The notes under the pieces were generated by a model. The model ran no database searches. It was not told the origin of the DNA and saw only the letters and a list, made by a program, of their open reading frames with translations. The position numbers were made by a program, and so were the translations under genes. A DNA stretch of 64,000 nt from Svornostia abyssi (GTDB taxonomy: Bacteria > Actinomycetota > Thermoleophilia > Solirubrobacterales > Solirubrobacteraceae), in assembly GCA_024666565.1 (NCBI GenBank), contig CP088295.1, positions 3,658,001-3,722,000 on the forward strand, given 5' to 3'. Every line of letters starts with the position of its first letter. Within the stretch, counting starts at the first letter, position 1. Of the stretch, positions 1-8,542 are shown piece after piece.

Positions 1-285
1 GGTGTTCTGGCCAGCGGCGCTGACCTGGACCTGACCGTCGGCCGTGCCGACCGAGAGGCCGGACTCGGTCGTGTCGCACCCGACGTACGTCTGCGCGTCG
101 GCGTAGCACGTCTCGAGCTGCGTGACCATGTTGCGGGCGTTGCTCTTCGCGCCCGAATCCTGCGCCTTCTCGCGCTGGTTGAGGAACGTCGGCAGCGCGA
201 TGGCCGCGAGGATGCCGATGATGAGAACGACGACGAGGAGCTCGATAAGCGTGAAGCCCTGCTCGTCCTTGAGCCGGTGTGACAT
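1..285 (-). CDS. Type IV prepilin-like protein (3' end cut by window edge)
   Basis: This is the N-terminal 95 residues of a type IV pilin or pseudopilin; the gene runs off the left edge. A short charged leader ending in Gly10 is followed by FTLIELL and about 20 hydrophobic residues, the class III signal cut by prepilin peptidase before Phe, with the conserved Glu at mature position 5. The hydrophobic helix anchors the subunit in the membrane and packs the fibre core. After it come a polar helix (NQREKAQDSGAK) and a region with two cysteines (LETCYADAQTYVGCD). The start is ATG with AGGAGG 11 bases upstream. pilB, pilC and pilT homologues on the same strand elsewhere in the window fit a role in pilus assembly. 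Whether it is a major or a minor pilin cannot be told. Confidence 0.9.
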   Translation of the reverse strand, partial: MSHRLKDEQGFTLIELLVVVLIIGILAAIALPTFLNQREKAQDSGAKSNARNMVTQLETCYADAQTYVGCDTTESGLSVGTADGQVQVSAAGQNT

Positions 286-390
286 GACGGTGGTGCCCTC
301 CTGTTGGAGCCAATGGGTTTGGTGCAGAAGCCGTTCCCTCAATCGGTTGGCGCCGTCCGTGGTTTGAGCGAAGATCACACGTCTGGACGC

Positions 391-804
391 ATGATCCCCC
401 GTCGCCTGCTCACCGTGATGCTGCTCCTGCTCGTCGGTCTCGTGATCGCGAGCGCCGTCGCCCCGCCGCCTGAACGGCGGGGGCAGGACTCCGCGCGCAC
501 CAGCACGAGCACGACGCCGGCGACCACCTCGACAGCCGAGCCGGAGCGGCCCGCCGCCCCGTCAGGCGTGGACGCGGTCCTCCCCGCGGACGGCACCGTC
601 CGCGCGCGGCCCGGGCAGGCGATCGAGCTTGACGTCACGTCGAAGCAGCCCGCCACCATCGAGATCCCCGAGCTGGGCGCGATGCAGCCCGCGGCGCCCG
701 GAGCGCCGGCGCAGTTCGTGGTGGCGTTCGACGAAGCCGGCCGCTACGACGTGCGGGACGTGGACGCCGACACGTCCGTCGGCACCGTCGAGATCGGCGA
801 GTAG
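391..804 (+). CDS. Small membrane-anchored or secreted protein, cupredoxin-like C-terminus
   Basis: This 137-residue protein has no family I recognise with certainty. The chosen ATG gives a short basic start (MIPRRLL) and one hydrophobic helix at about residues 7-23; the reading frame stays open upstream to 304, but those residues look unlike a signal sequence. A Thr/Ser/Pro/Glu-rich linker (about 28-55) leads to a compact beta-rich domain with PGQAIELDV and FDEAGRYDV. These resemble the strands of cupredoxin-like folds, but no His/Cys metal-ligand set is visible. It probably sits outside the membrane. It is divergent from the pilin gene and convergent with the small zinc-ribbon gene that follows. 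Confidence 0.6.
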   Translation: MIPRRLLTVMLLLLVGLVIASAVAPPPERRGQDSARTSTSTTPATTSTAEPERPAAPSGVDAVLPADGTVRARPGQAIELDVTSKQPATIEIPELGAMQPAAPGAPAQFVVAFDEAGRYDVRDVDADTSVGTVEIGE

Positions 805-808
805 CCCG

Positions 809-1009
809 TCAGGCGTCCGGATCCGGCTCGCGCCGGGCGGCCTGCGCGTCGTGCTCGGGAGCGAAGACCCCGGTCCCCTCGCACCACGGGCAGTCGACGG
901 TGCTCGGCGAGCCCCCGAAGTTCGAGATCACCTTGCCGGTCCCGCGGCAGGGCGGGCAGGGGATCGGCCCGTCAGGGGCCTCGGTGGTCTCGTCGGCGGC
1001 GGCGGTCAC
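809..1009 (-). CDS. Small DnaJ-type zinc-ribbon protein
   Basis: This 66-residue protein carries two CxxCxGxG-like repeats, CPPCRGTGKV and CPWCEGTGVF, separated by about 18 residues. That is one half of the cysteine-rich zinc-binding region of DnaJ, so it should bind a single zinc ion. There is no J domain or substrate-binding domain. The start is GTG after an acidic Thr/Ala-rich head. It reads away from gluQ, with about 40 bases between the two starts. Such stand-alone mini-ribbons occur widely in actinobacteria; their role is unknown to me. Confidence 0.65.
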   Translation of the reverse strand: MTAAADETTEAPDGPIPCPPCRGTGKVISNFGGSPSTVDCPWCEGTGVFAPEHDAQAARREPDPDA

Positions 1010-1049
1010 AGCGGCGGGCAGGCTACCGGGTCACGTAGCCTGCTGGGCC

Positions 1050-1970
1050 GTGCTCCCGCCCCACGGACGGTTCGCCCCCTCCCCGACCGGGACGCTGCAC
1101 CTCGGCAACCTGCGGACCGCACTGCTCGCCTGGCTCTTTGCCCGCAGTCAGGACGCCCGGTTCCTCATGCGCGTCGAAGACCTCGACACCGGGCGGGTCC
1201 GGCGCGAACACGAGACGCAGCAGCTCGCCGATCTCGCCGCGATCGGCCTGGACTGGGACGGCGACGTCGTCCGCCAGTCCGAGCGCCTGGACCTCTACGC
1301 CGACGCCGTCGCGCGCCTGGACGCCGACGGCCTGCTGTACCCGTGCTGGTGCACCCGGCGGGAGATCCGTGAGGCGGCGTCGGCGCCGCACGGCGCGTTG
1401 CCGGAGGGCGCGTACCCGGGCACATGCCGCGACCTCACGGCCGCCGAGCGCGCGGCCCGCGAGCGCAGCGGGCGGCCTCCCGCGCTGCGCCTGCACGCCG
1501 GCAGCGCGCGGGTGACGTTCGACGACCGGCTGCTGGGCCCGCTCGAGGGGGTCGTCGACGACCTCGTCATCCGCCGCAACGACGGCGCGCCCGCCTATAA
1601 CCTCGCGGTCGTGGTCGACGACGCCGCGCAGCACATCGGCGAGGTGGTCCGCGGCGCTGACCTCGCGGACTCCACGCCCCGCCAGCTCCTGCTGGCCCGC
1701 CTGCTCGGGCTGGAGCCCGCCCCGCGGTACGCACACGTGCCGCTCGTCCTCGGTCCCGACGGCGCACGTCTGGCCAAGCGCCACGGGTCCGTGACGCTCG
1801 CCGATCGCCGCGCCCTGGGCGAGTCCGCCGAGCAGGTCCGTGGCCTGCTCGCCGCCGGCGTCGGCCTCGCGGCGCCGGGCGAGGCGCCCTCCATGCGGGA
1901 TCTCCTGGACCGTTTCGACCCGGCGCGGCTGCCGACTGAGCCCACGACGTTCGACGCCGCGGTCGGCTGA
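1050..1970 (+). CDS. gluQ: Glutamyl-Q tRNA(Asp) synthetase
   Basis: This is a class I synthetase-like enzyme of about 306 residues: the catalytic half of glutamyl-tRNA synthetase without an anticodon-binding domain. Family members attach glutamate to queuosine-34 of tRNA(Asp). The HIGH region reads APSPTGTLHLGN, right after the start. A Cys-x-Cys...Tyr...Cys zinc site is visible (PCWCTRR, then YPGTC). The KMSKS-like loop is LAKRHGS. The GTG start was chosen because the HIGH motif follows within ten residues, as in the family; the open frame extends to 900 but would run through the opposing zinc-ribbon gene. It overlaps the next gene by one base. No queuosine genes are in the window, so a truncated GluRS paralogue with another substrate is possible. 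Confidence 0.85.
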   Translation: MLPPHGRFAPSPTGTLHLGNLRTALLAWLFARSQDARFLMRVEDLDTGRVRREHETQQLADLAAIGLDWDGDVVRQSERLDLYADAVARLDADGLLYPCWCTRREIREAASAPHGALPEGAYPGTCRDLTAAERAARERSGRPPALRLHAGSARVTFDDRLLGPLEGVVDDLVIRRNDGAPAYNLAVVVDDAAQHIGEVVRGADLADSTPRQLLLARLLGLEPAPRYAHVPLVLGPDGARLAKRHGSVTLADRRALGESAEQVRGLLAAGVGLAAPGEAPSMRDLLDRFDPARLPTEPTTFDAAVG

Positions 1971-2200
1971 TGCGCCGCGCCCGGCTGTACCTGCCGATCG
2001 TGATCTGCCTCGCGGTCATCGTGGCGATCGCGCTGACGCAGAGCGCCCACGGGCTCGAGGGTGTTCTCCTCATCGCCGGGGCGGTGTTCGCCATCGCCGT
2101 GCTCGACCTGTTCTCCCGCCGCGCCGGACGGGTTCCCGGACCGCCCGAAGATGCTTCGGACCGTGACGCCGGTGCGCCTCCCGGGTCCCCGCGCCGGTAG
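1970..2200 (+). CDS. Small two-helix membrane protein
   Basis: This 76-residue protein has two predicted membrane helices, at about residues 7-22 (LPIVICLAVIVAIAL) and 31-47 (VLLIAGAVFAIAVLDLF), and a polar Pro/Asp/Arg-rich cytoplasmic tail. Its ATG overlaps the gluQ stop by one base (TGATG), so translation is probably coupled. It lies 11 bases before rnd. I recognise no family. The close packing suggests it is co-transcribed with gluQ and rnd, not that it shares their function. Confidence 0.6.
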   Translation: MRRARLYLPIVICLAVIVAIALTQSAHGLEGVLLIAGAVFAIAVLDLFSRRAGRVPGPPEDASDRDAGAPPGSPRR

Positions 2201-2211
2201 GTTTGCGCCGA

Positions 2212-3420
2212 ATGGACGAGCTCGCCACCAGCCGCGACGTCGAGGAGGTCGCGGACGCCGCCCGCGCGACCGGGCGTTTCGGCATCGACACCGAGTTCAT
2301 GGGCGAGGGGCGGTACCGATCGCTGCTGTGCGTCGTGCAGGTCGCCGTCGAGCAGCCCGGCGGTGAGGTGCGCGTCATCGTCGTCGACGCGCTCGACGAC
2401 GACGTGGACGTGACCCCGCTGGCCGAGATCCTCGGCGACCCGGCGATCGAGGTCGTCATGCACGCGGCGCGGCAGGACGTGCCGCTGCTCAAGCGCACGT
2501 GGGACGTGCCGGTCACGAACCTCTTCGACACGCAGGTGGCCGCCGGGTTCGCCGGGTTGCGCGCGCAGCTCGGCTACGATCCGCTCCTGCAGGAGATGCT
2601 CGGCGTGCGCCTGCGCAAGAGCGCGAGCTTCACGAAGTGGGACCGCCGGCCCCTCACCGAGGAGCAGGTCCGGTACGCCCGCGAGGACGTGCTGCATCTC
2701 CTGCAGGTCGCCACGAAGCTGCAGGAGCGGCTCGCCGAGCGCGGGCGGCTGGAGTGGGCCCGTGAGGAGTGCCGCCCGCTGGAGGAGATCTCCGACATCC
2801 GCGCGGTCGACATGGTCTTCGCGAAGCTGCCGAAGATCAACGGACTCGACCCGAAGGTCCGCGCCGTGGCCTGGGAGCTGGCCGCCTGGCGCGAGGAGAC
2901 GGCCCGCGAGGGCGACCGTCCGGTCACGACCGTGCTCAATGACGCGGCGCTCGTGGAGATCGCCAAGCGCCGCCCCGCCGACCAGCGTGACCTCGAGCAG
3001 ATCCGCGGGTTGAACGAGGGCGCGCTGCGCCGCCGGGGCAAGGCCATCGTCGCGGCCGTCCAGCGCGGCCGCGAACGCGATCCGATCCCCAACACCGCCT
3101 CGCGCCATGTCCAGCCCGATGGCCGGGACGCGCCGCTCATCGCGCTCGCCGAGGCGCTCTTGCGCACCCGGGCGATGGACGCGGAGCTCGCGTACGAGCT
3201 CATCGCCGCGCGGGCCGACCTTCAGCGCATCGTCACCGCCGTGCGCACCGACCAGGACACGAGCGCGGCCGCCCAGCCCGACGTCCGCACGCTGCAGGGC
3301 TGGCGCCGGGAGCTCGTCGGCGAGGAGCTGCTCGAGCTGCTGCACGGGCGACGCGAACTGCGCGTCGGCCCCGGGCTGGGTGTCGAGGTCCGCAGCGCGG
3401 ACGCAGAGCCTGCCGCCTGA
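2212..3420 (+). CDS. rnd: Ribonuclease D
   Basis: This 402-residue 3'-5' exoribonuclease belongs to the DEDDy family. Exo I is FGIDTEFMGE (Asp and Glu metal ligands), Exo II lies around MHAARQDVPLL and LFDTQVAAGF, and Exo III is RYAREDVLHLL with the catalytic Tyr. An HRDC nucleic-acid-binding domain follows at about residues 215-290. The C-terminal part, about 100 residues, probably holds a second helical domain. RNase D trims the 3' ends of tRNA and other stable RNAs. I chose ATG 2212 over an in-frame TTG nine bases upstream. It converges with pilB; the two genes abut at 3420/3421. Confidence 0.92.
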   Translation: MDELATSRDVEEVADAARATGRFGIDTEFMGEGRYRSLLCVVQVAVEQPGGEVRVIVVDALDDDVDVTPLAEILGDPAIEVVMHAARQDVPLLKRTWDVPVTNLFDTQVAAGFAGLRAQLGYDPLLQEMLGVRLRKSASFTKWDRRPLTEEQVRYAREDVLHLLQVATKLQERLAERGRLEWAREECRPLEEISDIRAVDMVFAKLPKINGLDPKVRAVAWELAAWREETAREGDRPVTTVLNDAALVEIAKRRPADQRDLEQIRGLNEGALRRRGKAIVAAVQRGRERDPIPNTASRHVQPDGRDAPLIALAEALLRTRAMDAELAYELIAARADLQRIVTAVRTDQDTSAAAQPDVRTLQGWRRELVGEELLELLHGRRELRVGPGLGVEVRSADAEPAA

Positions 3421-5169
3421 TCAGGCGGCGGCGGTGACGCGTTCGACCTCGGCGACCGAGGTCAGCCCGGCCCGCACCTTGTTCATCCCGTCGTCGCGCA
3501 TCGTGCGCATGCCCTCCTCGACGGCCGCCTTCGCGATCGTGTCGGCGTCGGCGTTCTCCACGGTCAAGCGCCGCAGGCGCTCGGTCATGACGAGGACCTC
3601 GTATAGACCGACCCGGCCGCGATACCCGGCCTTGCCGCACGCGTTGCAGCCGTACGGCTCGTAGATCGTGACGGGCTCGGCGCCGGGCAGGCCGACCGAC
3701 CCGGCGGGCACCGTGACGGGCCGCCGGCAGTCCGGGCACAGGCGCCGGCAGAGGCGCTGACCGACGACGCACGTGATCGCGGAGGCCACGAGGTACGGCG
3801 GGACGCCCATCTCGCTCAGGCGCGTGACGGTGGTGGCCGCGTTGTTGGTGTGCAGCGTCGAGAGGACGAGGTGGCCGGTGATCGCGGCCTGGACCGCGAT
3901 GTTCGCGCTCTCCGGGTCGCGGATCTCGCCGACCATGATCACGTCCGGGTCGGCGCGCATCGCGGCCTTCAGGCCCGTGGCGAACGTCAGGCCCGTCTTC
4001 GGGTTGATCTGCAGCTGCTTGATGCCGCCGAGGCGGTATTCGACGGGGTCCTCGATCGTCATGATCGTGTGGTCGTCGGAGAGGATCTCGGCGAGGCAGC
4101 CGTAGAGCGTCGTCGTCTTGCCCGATCCGGTGGGGCCCGTGGTGAGAATGCCGCCGTTCGCGCTCGTGATGGCCTTGATGAGCTTGCCCCGATCCTCCTC
4201 GTCCATGCCGACCTCGTCGAGGCGCAGGAGCTCACCGCCGCTGTCGAGGATGCGCATGACCACCGACTCGCCGTTGACGAGCGGCACGCTGACGACGCGC
4301 AGGTCGACCTTGCGGCCCTCGACCTGGAGGCCGACGCGGCCGTCCTGCGGCAGGCGACGCTCGGCGATGTCGAGGTCGGCGATGACCTTGATGCGCGAGA
4401 TGACCGCCGGCGCCATGTTCGCCGGGATGGTCGACGCGACGTTCACGACGCCGTCGATGCGAAAGCGCACCCGCATGCCGCCCTCGGACGGCTCGAGATG
4501 GATGTCCGACGCGCGCCGCTGGATCGCCTCGGCGATGATCGACCGCACGAGGCGGACGGCGGGCGCGTCGTCGCCGAGCGCCGGGTCCAGCTCGTCGTTG
4601 GGGTCCGGCAGCGCTTCGAGCTCCTCCTGCTCGGTGACCTCGCTCACCGCGTGCTCGAGCTGCGAGACCTGGCCGATGAGGACTTCGAACTCGTCGGACG
4701 AGACGATGGCCGGGCGGACCCCGCGGCCGGTGATCATCGAGATGTCGTCGACGGCGAGGACGTTCGACGGCTCGACCATGGCGACGATGAGCGTGTCGCT
4801 TTCGCCGAACGCGACGGGCAGCGCCTGCAGGCGGCGCGCGACCTCGATGTCGAGCAGGTTCGCGGCGCTGATGTCGACGCGCTGGCCGTCGAGGCTCAGG
4901 CGAGGCAGGCCGAACCGCGCCGCGACGGCGTTCGCGAGGTCGTCACTGGTGAGAATCCCGCGCTCGATGAGGACGTCGCCCATGCGCTTGCCCGAGCCAC
5001 GGGCGGCGACCACGGCGCCCTCGACATCCACGCGGCGCGCCAGATTGAGCTCCACGATCACGTCGCCGAGCAGCTTGCCCGGACGCAGGCGGTAGCGCTC
5101 CCCGGAGATCTGATCCTGCCCGGGAACGGGCGCCGGCGCGGCAGGCGGCGGGATTCTGGCTGCCTCCAT
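3421..5169 (-). CDS. pilB: Type IV pilus assembly / type II secretion ATPase PilB (copy 1)
   Basis: This 582-residue GspE/PilB-family ATPase is the motor for pilus extension or secretion. The N-terminal MshEN-type domain (about 30-170) contains LLGDVIVELNL and the repeated RMGDVLIERG pattern seen in c-di-GMP-binding MshEN domains; ligand binding is not shown. The core has Walker A GPTGSGKTT, the Asp box around TIEDPVEYR, Walker B VGEIRDPES and the His box STLHTNNA. A four-cysteine zinc element near the C-terminus reads CPDC...CNAC. The start used is the ATG before EAARIPPP; the frame is open further upstream, but those residues overlap the copper promoter. A second, about 45-residue longer copy lies at 25485-27371. 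The two probably serve different pili or steps. Confidence 0.9.
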   Translation of the reverse strand: MEAARIPPPAAPAPVPGQDQISGERYRLRPGKLLGDVIVELNLARRVDVEGAVVAARGSGKRMGDVLIERGILTSDDLANAVAARFGLPRLSLDGQRVDISAANLLDIEVARRLQALPVAFGESDTLIVAMVEPSNVLAVDDISMITGRGVRPAIVSSDEFEVLIGQVSQLEHAVSEVTEQEELEALPDPNDELDPALGDDAPAVRLVRSIIAEAIQRRASDIHLEPSEGGMRVRFRIDGVVNVASTIPANMAPAVISRIKVIADLDIAERRLPQDGRVGLQVEGRKVDLRVVSVPLVNGESVVMRILDSGGELLRLDEVGMDEEDRGKLIKAITSANGGILTTGPTGSGKTTTLYGCLAEILSDDHTIMTIEDPVEYRLGGIKQLQINPKTGLTFATGLKAAMRADPDVIMVGEIRDPESANIAVQAAITGHLVLSTLHTNNAATTVTRLSEMGVPPYLVASAITCVVGQRLCRRLCPDCRRPVTVPAGSVGLPGAEPVTIYEPYGCNACGKAGYRGRVGLYEVLVMTERLRRLTVENADADTIAKAAVEEGMRTMRDDGMNKVRAGLTSVAEVERVTAAA

Positions 5170-5213
5170 CAGTCCTTGGATCGGCAGAACGACGGTCCGG
5201 GTTGAGCCCGGAC

Positions 5214-5230
5214 ATACCCCCCATGGGTAT
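5214..5230. promoter_or_regulatory. CsoR-like operator of the copper operon
   Basis: A perfect inverted repeat ATACCC-N5-GGGTAT lies 16 bases before the copZ start. It resembles the known operators of CsoR-family copper repressors, which are ATACCC/GGGTAT-type palindromes. No csoR gene is in the window. Assignment is by resemblance and position only. Confidence 0.6.
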
Positions 5231-5246
5231 TTGCTACGCTGTGTGC

Positions 5247-5460
5247 ATGTCCCCCCACCGCCGTCCGCACCTACTCCGTCACCGGCATGACCTGCGCCCA
5301 CTGCGTGCGCTCGGTCGTCGAGGAGGTCTCAGAGGTCCCGGGCGTCAGCGCGGTCGAGGTCGACCTCGCCTCCGGGCGCGCGGAGGTCTCCGGCGAGGGC
5401 TTCAGCGACGACGAGATCCGGCTGGCGGTGCAGGAGGCCGGGTACAAGGTCGCGCCGTGA
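5247..5460 (+). CDS. copZ: CopZ-like heavy-metal (HMA) chaperone, frame broken by an extra C
   Basis: This is a single HMA domain of about 70 residues. The reading frame ending at 5460 gives [12 protein letters not shown] with the CxxC copper ligands, and ends in a typical HMA strand ([11 protein letters not shown]). That frame has no ATG, GTG or TTG before the CxxC-adjacent Met. The natural ATG at 5247 is in another frame. Removing one C from the six-C run at 5251-5256 joins them into [16 protein letters not shown], a normal CopZ start. So the gene is either frameshifted or, more likely, the run has been over-called. CopZ proteins carry Cu(I) to CopA. It follows the CsoR-like palindrome and its stop overlaps the next start (GTGA). 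Confidence 0.7.
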
Positions 5461-6302
5461 GCGCGCCCGTGAGGCTCGCGGCGTTCGCGGCGCTGCTGGG
5501 CGCGATCTTCCTCGCCGCGTCGTTCACGGGCGCCGCGATCGACCCCGAGCCCCGCGCCGACGAGAACCCGCCCGCCCACGGCGGCGCACAGCCCGCGCAC
5601 GGCACCGCGCCCCAGCCGGTGCGGGGCCTTGCGGTCTCCGCCGGCGACCTGCGGCTGGACCTGGCGACGCCGGCCCTGGCCCCGGACGCTCGCTCGACGC
5701 TGCGGTTTCGCGTCCTCAACCAGGACGGCGCGCCCGTGCGCGACTTCGACGTCGAGCACGAGCGCCGCATGCACCTCATCCTCGTCCGGCGCGACATGAC
5801 GGGGTTCCAGCACCTGCACCCGACGATGGGCGCCGACGGGACGTGGAGCGCCCCCGTCCGCCTCGGCGACGCGGGCTCGTACCGCGTGTTCGCCGACTTC
5901 TCGCACGCCGGGACGGCCCGCACCCTCGGCGCCGACCTGCGCGTCAGCGGCGCCGCGGTGCTGCGCGCCCTGCCCGCCCCCGCGCGCACCGTCTCCGCCG
6001 GCGACGGCCTGCGCGTCACCCTCGCCGCGCCGTCGCTGCGCGCCGGCCGCGAGGCGGATCTGCGATTCGCCATCTCGCGCGATGGCGACACGGTGGTGCC
6101 CGAGCCGTATCTCGGCGCCCGCGGACACCTGGTGGCGCTGCGCGAGGGCGATCTCGCATTCCTGCACGTCCACCCCACGGCCGGAGACGGCGCGGCGTTC
6201 GCGACGACGTTCCCGAGCGCCGGCCGATACCGGCTGTTCCTGCAGGTGAAAGTCGACGGCGCGGTCCGCACCGCGGCGTTCACCGTGGAGGTCGCGGGAT
6301 GA
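5457..6302 (+). CDS. Secreted His-rich protein of the copper operon
   Basis: This 281-residue protein has an N-terminal hydrophobic helix (about 5-22, [17 protein letters not shown]), probably a signal anchor, then a His-rich stretch (NPPAHGG...PAHGTAP). Two similar beta-sandwich repeats follow, each with paired His motifs: FQHLHPT in the first and FLHVHPT in the second, both followed by a SAGRYRLF or DAGSYRVF strand. The repeat form and its place between copZ and copA suggest extracytoplasmic copper binding. That is inference; I know related proteins only as uncharacterised members of actinobacterial copper loci. The GTG start overlaps the copZ stop, and the stop overlaps the copA ATG. The frame stays open upstream to 5202 because copZ is shifted; that extension is not real. 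Confidence 0.75.
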   Translation: MSAPVRLAAFAALLGAIFLAASFTGAAIDPEPRADENPPAHGGAQPAHGTAPQPVRGLAVSAGDLRLDLATPALAPDARSTLRFRVLNQDGAPVRDFDVEHERRMHLILVRRDMTGFQHLHPTMGADGTWSAPVRLGDAGSYRVFADFSHAGTARTLGADLRVSGAAVLRALPAPARTVSAGDGLRVTLAAPSLRAGREADLRFAISRDGDTVVPEPYLGARGHLVALREGDLAFLHVHPTAGDGAAFATTFPSAGRYRLFLQVKVDGAVRTAAFTVEVAG

Positions 6303-8497
6303 CCGCCGAGCACCTGGAGTTGCCGATCGAGGGCATGACGTGCGCGTCGTGTGCGAACCGGATCGAGCGCAAGCTCAACAAGCTCGACGGGGTCGCAGCG
6401 TCGGTGAACTACGCCACGGAGCGGGCCACGGTCGACTACGACCCCGACGCTGTTGACCCGGACGCGCTGGTCGCGACGGTCCGGGAGGCCGGGTACGACG
6501 CGCGGCTTCCCGCCCCGGACACCGCCGGGGAACCCGACGACTCCGACACGGCCTCGCCGTTGCGGCAGCGCCTGCTGGTCTCCGCGGCGCTGACGCTGCC
6601 GGTGCTGGTGCTGTCGATGATCCCCCCGCTGCAGTTCGACTCCTGGCAGTGGGCGGCGCTCGCCCTGGCCTCGCCCGTCGTCGTGTGGGGAGCCTGGCCG
6701 TTTCACCACGCCGCGTGGCTGAACGCCCGGCACGCCACGGCGACGATGGACACGCTGGTCTCCCTCGGCGTGCTCGCGGCGTACCTGTGGTCGCTCTACG
6801 CCCTCTTCCTCGGCGACGCCGGGATGACGGGCATGACGATGACGTTCTCCTGGCTGCCCGACGAGGCGGGCGCGACGGACGAGATCTACCTCGAGGTCGC
6901 ATCGGCCGTCACGGTCTTCATCCTCGCCGGGCGGTACTTCGAGGAGCGCGCGAAGCGGCGGGCCGGCGCGGCCTTGCGCGCGCTGCTGGACCTCGGCGCA
7001 AAGGACGTCGCGATCCTCGACGACACCGGGGCCGAGCGCCGCGTCCCCATCGAGGAGCTGCGCGCAGGCGACCGGTTCGTCGTGCGCCCCGGCGAGAAGG
7101 TCGCGACCGACGGCGTGGTCGTCGAGGGGCGCTCCGCAGTCGACCAGTCGCTGCTGACCGGCGAATCCGCGCCCGTCGAGAAGGCCCCGGGTGATGACGT
7201 CGCGGGCGCGACGGTGAACGCCGGCGGCCGGCTCGTGGTCCGCGCGACGAAGGTCGGCGCGGACACCGCGCTGGCCCAGATCGCCAGGCTCGTCACCGAC
7301 GCGCAATCGGGCAAGGCGCCGGTGCAGCGCCTCGCCGACCGCGTCTCGGGCGTGTTCGTGCCGATCGTGCTCGCGCTCGCCGTCGCCACGCTCGGCTTCT
7401 GGCTGGGCGCCGGCGAGACGACGGCGTTCGCGCTGACCGCCGCGGTGTCCGTCCTGATCATCGCCTGCCCCTGCGCGCTCGGGCTCGCGACGCCCACGGC
7501 GCTGCTCGTCGGCACCGGGCGCGGCGCGCAGCTCGGCCTGCTCATCAAGGGCCCGGAGATCCTGGAGTCCACCCGGAAGGTCGACACGATCGTGCTCGAC
7601 AAGACCGGGACAGTGACGACCGGCAGGATGGCCGTGGTCGACGTGGCCGCCGAGGACGACGTGCTGCGCCTCGCGGGGGCCGTGGAGGCGGCGTCCGAGC
7701 ACCCGGTTGCCCGCGCGATCGCCGCCGCCGCAGAGGAGCGCACCGGCACCCTCCCGGCGGTCGACGCGTTCGTCAACCGCGCGGGGCTCGGCGTCGAGGG
7801 CGACGTCGAAGGCCACTGTGTGCAGGTGGGCCGCGCGGCGCTGACCGGTTCGACCCCGCAGCTCGATGCCGCCCGGGCAGATGCCGAGGCCGCCGGTCGC
7901 ACGGCGGTGCTCGTCGCCGTGGACGGGGCCCCCGTGGGCCTCATCGCCGTGGCGGACACGGTGAAGCCCACCTCGGCCGCCGCCATCGCGCAGTTGCGGG
8001 CGCTGGGCCTCCGCCCGATCCTCCTGACCGGCGACAACCAGGAGACCGCCCGGGCCGTTGCGGCGGAGGTCGGCATCGACGAGGTCATCGCCGAAGTGCT
8101 GCCGGCGGACAAGGCGGCGGTCGTCGCACGCCTGCAGTCCGAGGGCCGCGTCGTCGCCATGGTCGGCGACGGCGTCAACGACGCCCCGGCACTCGCGCGC
8201 GCTGACCTCGGGCTGGCGATCGGGACGGGCACCGACGTCGCGATCGAGGCGTCCGACCTGACGCTCGTCTCCGGCGACCTGCACGCGGCCGGCGACGCGA
8301 TCCGCCTGTCGCGGGCGACGCTGCGCACGATCCGGCAGAACCTCGCGTGGGCGTTCGGGTACAACGTCGCGGCACTGCCGCTGGCGGCGTTGGGCCTGCT
8401 GAACCCCCTCGTCGCGGGTGCAGCAATGGGCCTCTCAAGTGTGTCCGTGGTCGCAAACGCCCTGCGCCTGCGGCGATTCCGTCCGCAAGTCCGGTAA
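6299..8497 (+). CDS. copA: Copper-translocating P1B-type ATPase
   Basis: This 732-residue P-type ATPase pumps copper out of the cytoplasm. It has one N-terminal HMA domain (GMTCASC, Cys15 and Cys18), then eight expected membrane helices. The CPC metal-site motif is in [15 protein letters not shown], the phosphorylation motif is DKTGTVTTG, the nucleotide-binding His-Pro is in SEHPVARAI, and the hinge is [10 protein letters not shown]. The actuator loop has [12 protein letters not shown] metal-site Asn-Tyr (FGYNVAALP) and Met-x-x-x-Ser (MGLSSVS) match Cu(I) pumps. The start ATG overlaps the stop of the upstream gene, so copZ, the His-rich protein and copA form one coupled operon, probably under the CsoR-like palindrome. 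Confidence 0.96.
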   Translation: MTAEHLELPIEGMTCASCANRIERKLNKLDGVAASVNYATERATVDYDPDAVDPDALVATVREAGYDARLPAPDTAGEPDDSDTASPLRQRLLVSAALTLPVLVLSMIPPLQFDSWQWAALALASPVVVWGAWPFHHAAWLNARHATATMDTLVSLGVLAAYLWSLYALFLGDAGMTGMTMTFSWLPDEAGATDEIYLEVASAVTVFILAGRYFEERAKRRAGAALRALLDLGAKDVAILDDTGAERRVPIEELRAGDRFVVRPGEKVATDGVVVEGRSAVDQSLLTGESAPVEKAPGDDVAGATVNAGGRLVVRATKVGADTALAQIARLVTDAQSGKAPVQRLADRVSGVFVPIVLALAVATLGFWLGAGETTAFALTAAVSVLIIACPCALGLATPTALLVGTGRGAQLGLLIKGPEILESTRKVDTIVLDKTGTVTTGRMAVVDVAAEDDVLRLAGAVEAASEHPVARAIAAAAEERTGTLPAVDAFVNRAGLGVEGDVEGHCVQVGRAALTGSTPQLDAARADAEAAGRTAVLVAVDGAPVGLIAVADTVKPTSAAAIAQLRALGLRPILLTGDNQETARAVAAEVGIDEVIAEVLPADKAAVVARLQSEGRVVAMVGDGVNDAPALARADLGLAIGTGTDVAIEASDLTLVSGDLHAAGDAIRLSRATLRTIRQNLAWAFGYNVAALPLAALGLLNPLVAGAAMGLSSVSVVANALRLRRFRPQVR

Positions 8498-8520
8498 ACT
8501 TCCTTTTCACTCGGAAGTTT
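8496..8520. promoter_or_regulatory. Perfect 8-9-8 inverted repeat between copA and the toxin-antitoxin genes
   Basis: AAACTTCC-N9-GGAAGTTT starts inside the copA stop codon and ends 22 bases before the antitoxin start. It may be an operator for the Xre-type antitoxin, which commonly represses its own promoter. It could instead be the copA terminator, but no T-run follows on the + strand. Confidence 0.5.
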
Positions 8521-8542
8521 CATGGACTGATCGGAGCATTGC

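Noticed and set aside
900..1049. Upstream extension of gluQ
   Set aside because: It would overlap the zinc-ribbon gene and put 50 non-family residues before the HIGH motif.
5402..8284. 960-residue minus-strand frame opposite the copper genes
   Set aside because: It is antisense to copA, which has all P-type ATPase motifs. Its composition (Arg, Ala, Gly) is that of a shadow in GC-rich DNA.
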